From Sphaeroforma sirkka (lineage: Eukaryota > Opisthokonta > Ichthyosporea > Ichthyophonida), in contig LUCW03000824.1 of assembly GCA_001586965.3 (NCBI GenBank), positions 42,501-71,584 of the forward strand: a DNA stretch of 29,084 bases. Reading direction: 5' to 3'. The notes below the pieces were generated by a model, which was not told the DNA's origin, made no database searches, and saw only the letters and a list, made by a program, of their open reading frames with translations. Position 1 is the first letter of the stretch, and each line of letters begins with the position of its first letter. This document shows positions 9,859 to 18,960 of this stretch, piece after piece. A program made the position numbers and the translations under genes.

Positions 9859-12800
9859 ATGGCTACCATCATTGAGAGCCGTGGAGACCGTTCTTGGGTG
9901 TATGAGGGGACAAATAACCAAAGCAAGAAGGGCCCCACAGGAACCACCAAAGATACTAGTGCACCTGTTGGTGTACACGCGCCTGGTGATGCTCGGACAG
10001 CTTTGGACTTTTTAAAGAGTGCCTTTTTGCCTATCGGATTCCCGGACAGTGTGAGCGACGACTACCTGGAATACCAGATATGGGACACCAGTCAAGCCTT
10101 CTGCAGCTCTATAAACAATATACTGAGCCATCATGCACTATTGCAAGGTATTGTATGCGAATTTCAAGCCTTTTGCTGCTCTATAAACAATTTATTGAGC
10201 CATCATGCATTATTACAAGGTATTGTATGCCAATTGAATACCGCGAGTGGTGTTCTGGTATCTAGAACTCTTTATCAGACCTTTGTGCTGATCTCCGTAC
10301 AATTGATATACTTCGTCATCATGCGCGGTTGATAGGTATTTCGGGCGTTCGTTGGCACTACATAGGAAGTTTATATTAGTGCTTGCTAGTTCTTAATGCG
10401 TTCATTGGTACTTCATAGTAGGTCAACAATAGTGAGTGCTTAGTTGAAAACCTGTAACCTGGTTTATTTCCATTCAAAAGGATTTCATCTGAAGTGTGTG
10501 TGTAGATTCAAATTTCTCGGCAACATGTGTATGGTAAAACAGATAGACGAGCATCATCGTTAAATAGCACATGCTCAATTCATCTTGATCGTTCGCACAC
10601 ATAAGAAGCCTACCATTCGCACACGCACCAACAACGCAGTAAATCACAACACCTATGCTTTTGTAGTCTGCCACATAGTGTGACAATTGTCTCCAAACGG
10701 GAGAGACTATTGTACCGTTCATTCAGTAACCACTAGTGCAGCACTGGCTGGTCCTGTGGTCTGTTTTATATATTTTTGGTAGTACTATTCGAGCTATGCC
10801 TTAAAACAATCAGTGCGGGTTAGCCGGACAGTCTGCAAAGTAGTTGAGCAGGCTACTGTAATAGGTTTTACGAGCTCAGCTCGAGCCTTTGTAGATACGG
10901 CGACAACAGGACACATGTCGTCTCTATACCTTGGGAGTTGTGTCTCGATAGTAAACATATCTCTAGCTGTTTGTTTGTATATAGCACCTCGTCTACCCGA
11001 TAGAGATAGTTCCTGAGCCTTCGGTCTGAGCGTTTCACGTGAAAAATAGAAGAAGAAAAAATATGATAAGACCATGCGGACGAACGCTCCTACCACTGCC
11101 ACCTAATATATGTGCGCATGCCTAAGCCTTCGAGCTTAACGAAGTCCATTCACTATTCAAAACCGTATCATCTCATCCTCTAGTATTCGAATCGTTCCTA
11201 TATTCCGAATCGCAGGGTATGGCGTGGGCGATGCGAAGGCCACCGCCTCTGCTGCAATGATCACCTGGTATGCTAATGTGTGTGCACGGAATGATCACTT
11301 GGTATGCTAGTGTGTGTGTGTGGCTGTGGGTGGGTCATTTTAACCTTCTTTTCCCATATCCACACGCGCATATGGACATGAGTGTGTGATCTCGTCCGTG
11401 CCAGTGTGTCCTGACACACACACATATATATATATATATATAACCTTTATGTGAGCACTCACCTCGCTGACGTTTCAGGATGCTGAGGGACGGTCTATCC
11501 ATGATGGGAAGGATTCTCTTTGCCTACTCGTACGCTTCTACGCTTGATGCCGACTCCAAGTACTGGCGCTTAGTTGCGGACGTGCTGAATGATCTGGCTA
11601 TTTGCATTGAAATAGCTGCACCCGCTGTGGGAGTGGCCACCATGTCACTCGCCGGTGGAATGGACGGAGATGGTGATAAGGATGCGTATGTGCGTCTCAT
11701 ATATTACTTGCTGTTTTGGGGGGACTTTGTCTGTGTACATAGGGATACGTATATGTGCAGGGTTTGGTTTGGGCCTATTTTTCAGAGCGGTGAGGAGTGA
11801 GACGGAACGGATGGTACAAGAATTGAACACACGAGCATAGGATACAATTCTGCTTGAAGCTCGCGGTTCTGCTTTGATCTGCCTTTACGACACACGCGAA
11901 ATAAACCAGCCTATATACATGCACCATAACGTTGTCTCTACACCTGTACACAACGGTTGGTTAGGTCTATACAGTCAATAGGTGAGTGTAACATCGTATA
12001 CTCCACCCATACCATCTCAGTATCACACACACAACCAAGTTATTCAATCTACGCCTGCGCTCTAAACCACCGGCAGATTCTGGGCTGTCGACGGGTTTGT
12101 GGTGTGTGCATGCATAGGCTCTCTCATGAAAGCTATAGTAGGAGTGGCAGGCGGAGCTACTCGTGCGGCCCTCACACAGCACCAGGCTCTTACTAACAAT
12201 GCCGCTGATGTGGCGGCAAAGGTATTGCTAGCCTCTGTTTCCGTTGCGTTATGGTATCTCTTTGGTTTGAGATTGTGTGTTACAAGCGGATGAGCTGATC
12301 CGTGAACGGGTGGACTGGGGGGAAGGTTGGCGCGGGGGGGGTTTAGATATACGTGCACGTGCAAAATTAAGCAGTGTAAGCAGAAATGTGCGCCTGACAT
12401 GCTCACTTCATGCGTTTCAGCTGCATCGTATGTCAGAGCACCATGAACATGTGTTGTGCCACTCGTGTCTGTGCATTAGATCATATCCTGTAGTTCAGGC
12501 TGGTCCACCCATGATCTATTCAGTAGTTCAGGATGGTCCACCCATGATCTATTCAGTAGTTCAGGATGGTCCACCCATGATCTATTCAGTAGTTCAGGAT
12601 GGTCCACTCATGATCTATTTAGTAGTTCAGGATGGTCCACCCATGATCTATTCAGTAGTTCAGGATGGTCCACCCATGATCTATTCAGTAGTTCAGGATG
12701 GTCCACCCATGATCTATTCAGTAGTTCAGGATGGTCCACCCAAGATCTATTCAGTAGTTCAGGCTGGTCCACCCATGATCTATTCAGTAGTTCAGGATAG

Positions 12801-14996
12801 TCCACCCATGATCTAAAGTCTCATCCGTACGTTCTCTCTTAGTATCGGAAACTCAATACGTACCGTGCAAGCATCCATCGTATTCGGAATACAGAGAAGT
12901 CTATCAATTGGCACGGCTAGAGGAATTAGCATTGTGTGCCCCAGTTTGCCTGATTTGGTACAGCCCTACAGGCTTTATACGTGATGTGTATAAGTGTGGA
13001 GACCCTACGAATACGCACGCGTGACTATCAGCAGAGGTGTGTATGTATATGTGTGTGCGCTCTATCACGTACCATTCCGAATCTACCCTTATCTTGCTTT
13101 TAACAAGTCTATGCAGTGATGAAGGTGCCATATCCTCTCACGCACACCACAGGACGGTAGTCAGGAGCAGATGGTGCAGTTAGTAGCCCTGGTCTTTGGA
13201 ATGCTGCTGACACAGTACACAGACACACACCCCTACATCATCTGGCCGTCGTTTGCACTGCTCACAGTGGTGCATTTGTTGTGCAACTACAAGGCGGTCA
13301 CATGCTTGGTCTACACGAGTCTAAACAGCGAGGTATGGTTGGTAGTAGTGTGTACCGAATCCGAGGTATGGTTGGTAATAGTGTATATCAAACTACCAAA
13401 CCCTGCGGAGGTATTTAGTGTGTAGTTGGGAGGGTTTTGGCTTCTACCGCTGGACTTGTGAGAGACATGGCTCAGGCCTGACCACAGTTGGTCTACATTT
13501 GCAAATGATATCATGAGAGTTTCTGAGAATGTATCTAGTTCATTAACAGTATGTTGCGAATCGTTCAACTATACCATTGCCATTGGATCTGTTTTCCCAT
13601 TCACCTTCCACATACACGACGTGACTTTTTTTAATGTCGTTGGGTATCACAGTACGTTTACAAAAAAGTTTTTCTTCTATTTAATCTTTATAGAGAGCGA
13701 AGATAGTCCTAAACAATTACCTCCAGCATGGGCGAGTTATAACACCCAAGCAAGTGGCCGATAGCGAGCCTTTAATTCCCTCAGGTAAATAAATATAAAT
13801 GTACTTATATAAATGTACGGATATAAATATATTTTTATAAGTATGTGTATAATTGAAAATGCTTGAATACAAATTTCCGCTTGTGCATTGGTCCATTGTT
13901 CGTGCCCATGAGAGTGTACGTTATCTAAACTTCACCCGCATTTAATTTGCAGTACAATATCATCTGCGGTTAATTATGCTCTGTTTTGTAAACCCAGGCC
14001 TCTCATGCATGCATTAGAGCCTGCAGTACTCGTCACGCGCGCCGTGCCAAATTCATTCCCAAACCCAAGCTCCATCCCCAATTGTTCCTGCAGGGTCTGT
14101 CTGTATGCGATTCGATATCAAACTAGGGTGTAGCGTCGATCGCCTTCTATCCTGGTATGTGTCAGGATGTATTCCCAGTGAGAGCTAAGTCAGCCAGGTC
14201 ATCGTATGACATAGTGAACATGCATTGGCTCTCCCATATCCAAATAAATGTACGACTGTGTTTTTTTTTTTTCTGGGCTGCGTTGAGTAGCTTTCCGACC
14301 ATAGTACTAGAAATGAGTTTTCCCGTCTCGTTTAGCTTGGGCAAACTATCTGAGTGCCTTGATGTCTTCACTTGTTCAAATCACTTGCGACAGTGACTGT
14401 ACTGCTCATTACGCGCATTGGTGACCAGTATCGAGTTTTCGAGTGTGGTGCATGAATACCATTTCTCCATCACACATGTGATGGACTAGGCATTCAGTGC
14501 TGCATGTTCGGTACTGCCTTGAGATATCTGTATATGTCTTTGGTCAAGTATTTAAAGCTGTGTATTCTCCCATCACACCGCACCAGTGAACCTGACATGT
14601 GCTCACACATACTCGACATCTCGCCCACACAGTGACAGCAATCGATGCACAGACACTCGTGACAAGAATAACACCTCGCCTGAGCGAGCCCTGAAGTGGA
14701 ACACTCAGTACGGCTACAGTATTGGTTTCTCATACGATGGTTCTAGTGCAGGTGGGACCATCGCGGTCGGCTTGGAGAAGGGTATAGTGTCTCAAACACT
14801 AACGCGAGCGTTTCTGCATGCGTGCTTGCTAGCTTTGGTAGGTCTCTTGGTTGGCGTACCGCATGTTGATGTGCTGAATTTAAGGATACTACTCGAGGAT
14901 CTGCGTGAGTACATAGTTCTTCCAGTACAGCAAGGTCTAAGAAGACCTTGAGTGCGCAGATACCGCATTCTATAAACTAAGATTGCATATATATAT

Positions 14997-15048
<52 letters not shown>

Positions 15049-15575
15049 ATGTACCAGGAGTATCTGGGCATCTCTTGGGCACGGCAATGTTGACAGGAAT
15101 GTATGTAGCCAGCATAACAGCCGAGGAATTTCCTTATACTACGAGAGTGGCTTAGTTGGGTTACGTGAGTACTGTACAGTACAACTACTGTACGTGTCAC
15201 AGACACTGTGTTCTTGTCGTGCTAAACCAACCTCAGCTGGTATGTTTGGTTCAATGTGGTGTAACTCTCGTACAGTTACACTACACCAGGTTTTTTCTAG
15301 CGTTCTAGGTCTATCTCTGAGTAGAAATACTCACCTTCCTCTACACGTATACCACAAACCGCACAGTGGTTTAGTGCCCCGGACGCAAGAGAGAGAGAAG
15401 GCGACAGCAGCTTCGAGCAGAAATTCTTGATGATGTTGAAGGTCACATCGGCACACGAAGGTACTAAGCGGAACGCTTACGATGCGACTATATAGATATA
15501 TATATATTCATATAGTTGCTACGATAAAGTTGTCTGATATGCTCTACTGATGGGTATCGCTTTCCAGAGCCGATG

Positions 15576-15656
<81 letters not shown>

Positions 15657-15721
15657 CCAATATAGACTTATCTGATATACTCTACTGGTGGCTGGGTATC
15701 ACTTACCAGAGCCGATGTGGG

Positions 15722-15753
<32 letters not shown>

Positions 15754-15858
15754 GGTGTATGTGAGTTTGTGTGTATGTATGTATGTATGTATTTCTACGA
15801 TGTACATATCTGATGTACTCTACTGGTGGCTGGGTATCACTTTCCAGAGCAGATGTGG

Positions 15859-15889
<31 letters not shown>

Positions 15890-16375
15890 TGTGTGTATAT
15901 GTATGTATGTATGTATGTATGTATTTCTATGATAGGCTTATCTGGTATTCTCTACTAGTGGCTGCGTATATCGTATCATCTCTATACACTGGTGCATTTT
16001 CCAGTGCTTGGCCATACACTCGTGACTCTTCTAGAGCTCTGACGTATTCCATCCAGCCACCCACACCAGGTGCGCGTGCTGCGGTGGAGGAGTCCTGCTC
16101 GCAGAGTACATACACAACCATGTGGTATCAGAAGGGACAAGTTACATGGAAACACTCTACACATGCACTATGCTGCTTCAGACACCACAACTCAACATTC
16201 GCGCACACTCTGCCACACAGTGAACATCGATGCAGGCACTATCGATGCAAGCTATGCGGTGATGGACTCGCTCTGGGCGGATCTGAGCGAGAAGATGGTG
16301 GTGGCGGGGTGGAATCTGGCACACTCCCATGTGCCGGTAGACGAGTGGAGAATACGAGTCCAACGGAGTGATTGA
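9859..16375 (+). CDS. RUSF1: RUS family member 1 (RUSF1, DUF647 membrane protein), 10 exons
   Basis: DUF647/RUS proteins are membrane-associated; plant members act in UV-B and vitamin B6-linked signalling, and the animal function is unclear. Exons by homology and phase: 9859-10147, 11216-11267, 11479-11685, 12077-12221, 13153-13332, 13694-13784, 14094-14154, 14633-14837, 15325-15460, 16221-16375; about 506 residues. Family landmarks in order: FLPIGFPDSVSDDYLEYQIW, GVGDAKATASAA, SMMGRILFAY, YWRLVADVLNDLA, VGVAGGATRAALTQHQA, NNAADVAAKDGSQE, NYKAVTCLV, IVLNNYLQHGRVITP, IKLGCSVDRLL, LTRAFLHACLLA and AGWNLAHSHVPVDEWR. The ATG has a strong context (GCCATGG). Least certain: the start of exon 8 (14633 or 14639), exon 9 (15325 or 15367; weak homology) and exon 10 (16182, 16221 or 16236, all in phase). 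The other junctions are firm. Three introns carry copies of the preceding donor. Confidence 0.92.
10093..10236 (+). repeat. 72-bp tandem duplication spanning RUSF1 exon 1 donor
   Basis: Copy 1 (10093-10164) contains the end of exon 1 and its donor (GT at 10148). Copy 2 (10165-10236) repeats it with a few substitutions, including an equivalent CAAG|GTATTGTATG donor at 10220. Because 72 is a multiple of three, the frame stays open and the second donor has the same phase. Confidence 0.95.
11256..11320 (+). repeat. 34-bp tandem duplication spanning RUSF1 exon 2 donor
   Basis: AATGATCACCTGGTATGCTA (exon 2 end plus donor at 11268) recurs 34 nt downstream as AATGATCACTTGGTATGCTA with a donor at 11302. 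Here the offset is not a multiple of three, so use of the second donor would shift the frame. Confidence 0.9.
11413..11442. repeat. (CA)n(TA)n microsatellite in RUSF1 intron 2
   Basis: A short CA run followed by a TA run, about 35 nt upstream of the exon 3 acceptor. Confidence 0.9.
12490..12816 (+). repeat. 33-bp minisatellite, 10 units, in RUSF1 intron 4
   Basis: Units of exactly 33 bp begin GTAGTTCAGGATGGTCCACC and continue CATGATCTATTCA. Starts are at 12490, 12523, 12556 and so on to 12787, with few substitutions. The period keeps one reading frame open (VVQDGPPMIYS per unit on +). The array lies in the intron 12222-13152 and interrupts conserved RUS coding, so it is noncoding unless exonised. 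Each unit ends in a TATTCAG acceptor-like string. Confidence 0.97.
13328..13425 (+). repeat. Triplicated donor of RUSF1 exon 5
   Basis: GAG|GTATGGTTGGTA at the true donor (13333) is repeated at 13366. A shorter copy, GGAG|GTATTTAGTGTG, sits at 13411. The three donors all follow a GAG codon in the same frame, with offsets of 33 and 78 nt and no stop between them. Confidence 0.85.
14986..15048. repeat. (TA)n(TG)n microsatellite in RUSF1 intron 8
   Basis: A TA run with small interruptions followed by a TG run. Intronic simple sequence. Confidence 0.9.
15521..15975 (+). repeat. Higher-order repeat with embedded (TA)n arrays in RUSF1 intron 9
   Basis: Three full units and one partial unit, about 130-140 bp each, share TCTGATATACTCTACTGGTG, GCTGGGTATCACTTTCCAGA and GCCGATGTG. 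Each full unit is followed by a TA array of a different length (about 15580-15654, 15722-15748, 15859-15886). The fourth unit (from about 15932) lacks the TA array. Confidence 0.92.
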
Positions 16376-16916
16376 TAGTGTCATGTGATCCTAGATATAG
16401 CCATGAGTAGATGAAGAAATAAGCACATCACATATTTAAGAAGATACCATAATACGTGAGTGTAGGATGTGGCTTTGTATCTCTGGATACACCCATGTGT
16501 ATATATGTATGTATGCGCCAAGAACCGTACGTATCAGTTCGAATGTGTGTATGCAAGAGGATATAGATAATCCAAAATGATCAAATCCTGCAATGGCAAT
16601 ATCAACGACGAGTTTTAATAATAGAAATACCGATCTATTTTAACTTAACAGCGCAAATTTAGCATTACACTCCTGTTCACGCCAGTGTAAAAATGTGTGA
16701 CATTGCATTGCGACGAAATGGCACGGTAATGGACTCGTAACTCTTTGTTTTGCTGATCTAAGTGGTACATTCACCCATTCACTCATTCTTTTGGCAAAGG
16801 ATATGTTGCGGAGCCGGAACTAACAACTACTACGAGACACATAAACACATGAAAAGGTGTAAATTCATATATTCAAAATGTATATGCATTCCTATATTCA
16901 ATGCATGAGTATGGCT

Positions 16917-16999
<83 letters not shown>

Positions 17000-18060
17000 A
17001 TATTATATATATTGTATATATATATATATATTGTTACAGCACTATGCCAAGTTCTGGCTATCTGCTGTGATGTTCTGTCTCAAAATATATTTCGTACTTG
17101 TGTTTGCTGGATTTCTGTTGTACTACACAACTACTTGCAAATTCCCGCGCATCATGAGGCCTCCAGACTTTCAAATCGCCCATGCCTATGTGTTCCGAGA
17201 GGTCATCGCAAGCTCACAACCCTCGCACAATTGAACTGTTCTTCACCCACTAATGAGTATGCGTCCATCCATCGCCACACGTGCTTGTACATGCGGTCCA
17301 TACATCCCGTACCAGTTGAGTTCTATCGAGTTATTATCTTCCACTGTTCCGCTATTTTAACTCTCCTGTATTGTGTGCTTCCGCACATTGTTTTCTTCTT
17401 TATTGTGACTATGAGAGGCTGCCAAACGCGTGTGTGCGAGAAAGTACAGTGTACTCTCTCAAGATACTTGCTTGCTACCGCAGCCCCCCCATGCACATAC
17501 GTGTTATCTATGCACATGTGACCGAAACAACGGAGGAACTAGATGATAAACCTGGTGCATCGGCAATAGCGGATCCGGAGTGTGTGGCGAAAACTCATAT
17601 ACTTTCCTTGCATGCGACGTGAAGGCGCGTGTGTTCAGATACCTCGAACATGCAGGATAGGCGCACACCCCAAGAGCCAATCACTTTGCTCAACCGTTTG
17701 TATCATGCGTATACTAACCACTATACCATTGCATGTGGTTGTAGGGTATCGCCTACGCTCAATAAGTGCTGCCCGATTACTACGGTACGTAGTATGCGCG
17801 GAGGTTGTCGGTAACGTATTGTCAGGGATTCGTAAAAGCCGCTCCACTTATCTCACAGAAGAGGTTGTTGGTTATGTCATTCTCGTGCTGGGGATCGGGC
17901 GGGAGCCGCGACAGACATCGGGCAGCCTGCGTTTGTATAGCGAACATTGCTGTAAAACAGTGCACACGTGTATATACATTGGCATACATACACCCAGATG
18001 TAGGCGCAGATCTATACATAGAGATAGGCATACCATATACTCAAAGTGTATGTATCTCTA
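16376..18060. other. Spacer between convergent RUSF1 and Dpy-30-domain gene
   Basis: Contains a long TA/ATT array (16919-17033) and open but unrecognised reading frames. One, right after a TTGTTACAG string, encodes a hydrophobic stretch (17039-17234; FCLKIYFVLVFAGFLLYY). It could be an exon of an unknown membrane protein or chance. No firm gene call. Confidence 0.45.
16919..17033. repeat. Interrupted (TA)n array
   Basis: A TA run broken by TTATAT, ATTATTATATT and TTGTATA. Pure simple sequence in the spacer downstream of RUSF1. Confidence 0.95.
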
Positions 18061-18323
18061 TTATTTGTTAACCGTCTCATCGTCCTCGCCATTGGGTCTT
18101 AGAACACGATGTTTGTTGTCTAGTAGATATTGTGCCAGATACTGTACGGGATCGTCCGGCCTGGATGTACAGTGCGAATCGAAAATGAATAAACCAAAGA
18201 CTCAGTGCGTGGAATCACATAATTGTAATTGATGTACATGTATATATACCCACACAACATATCAGGGAAGCAGCGTGGGGTTCGCTACATCTGTTCATAT
18301 GCATTGTGCCTAGTTTATCAGCT

Positions 18324-18367
<44 letters not shown>

Positions 18368-18666
18368 ACACCTAAACCAGCGCCCTTGCGATATTAAGTA
18401 TACATAATTCGCAAATCCGAATAAATGCACCATCAAGAAGGTCAGCCAAAACCCCGACCTAAACGAAACCTCACAAAACCAAAACCAAATAGAAAGTGGA
18501 ATTCAAATCAACCTCACCTGATCTCAGCCAGCTCTGTGAGCGCCTCAAACAACAGCGGAGTCACTGTCATATCCAAATACAGTCGGGTGTCCTTTTTGTG
18601 TTTCTTCTGGAGTGGCTGGTCAAACTTTGATTTACCTGTCGCTGCAACTGCGGCGGCATCGGCCGC
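18061..18666 (-). CDS. Dpy-30-domain protein (possible DPY30/Sdc1 of COMPASS), C-terminal two exons
   Basis: Dpy-30 domains dimerise and dock onto amphipathic helices; DPY30 itself is a core subunit of SET1/MLL H3K4 methyltransferase complexes. Exons on the minus strand: 18666-18518 and 18160-18061, joined in phase 2 (AG plus G gives Arg); donor CAG|GTGAGG, acceptor ACATCCAG. The joined product shows the motif across the junction: LYLDMTVTPLLFEALTELA, then RPDDPVQYLAQYLLDNK. A lysine-rich stretch (QKKHKKD) precedes it and an acidic tail (GEDDETVNK) ends at the stop TAA. The upstream exon begins at an acceptor (phase 0), so at least one 5' exon lies further right and was not found. Other Dpy-30-motif proteins (radial-spoke or kinase-associated) are possible, but the short tail fits DPY30 best. 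Confidence 0.8.
18327..18365. repeat. (TA)n microsatellite in the Dpy-30 gene intron
   Basis: An uninterrupted TA run between the two recognised exons of the Dpy-30-domain gene. Confidence 0.95.
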
Positions 18667-18960
18667 CTGATATAGCATGCGAAAATTTGTGAATTGTGTT
18701 ATGCAGCGGGAGTATGCGATGGGAAGGTTTGTTATAGGGTGTGGTTAGATCAGAGTCGTAGGTAGAAAGGGAATGTTTGCGAAACATTGTATATTGTGTT
18801 ATTTGACGAGATAATGCGATGGTAAGATTTGTTACAGGGTATGATTCGATCAAAGTAGTCGGTTGAATGTGAATATTCGCCTGACACGCGATACGGATAT
18901 ATGTATTGGGGTTGCTTAATCGATGTTTTAACTAGATATGGAAATTGGCCTGACATGCGA
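18667..18960 (-). repeat. About 100-bp degenerate tandem repeat next to the Dpy-30 exon acceptor
   Basis: ATTGTGTTAT occurs at 18693 and 18793, followed in each unit by ATGCGATGG, AAG.TTTGTTA.AGGGT and GATCA.AGT blocks. A third, decayed unit follows (CCTGACACGCGA, then CCTGACATGCGA). On the gene strand the repeat lies immediately upstream of the acceptor of the exon that starts at 18666. Confidence 0.75.

Noticed and set aside
12490..12816. CRISPR-like regular array
   Set aside because: Units are directly adjacent with no unique spacers, and the context is a eukaryotic intron; it is a minisatellite.
14838..14951. Extension of RUSF1 exon 8 to a GTGAGTAC donor at 14905
   Set aside because: The frame is open, but the added residues do not resemble the family. 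The donor at 14838 gives phase 0, which fits exon 9. It was kept out of the model, though not excluded.
15575..15958. Long ORFs of alternating Ile-Tyr
   Set aside because: They are translations of (TA)n and (TATG)n simple sequence. The same applies to the Tyr/Ile/Thr ORFs at 16878-17234 (first part) and 26826-28429.
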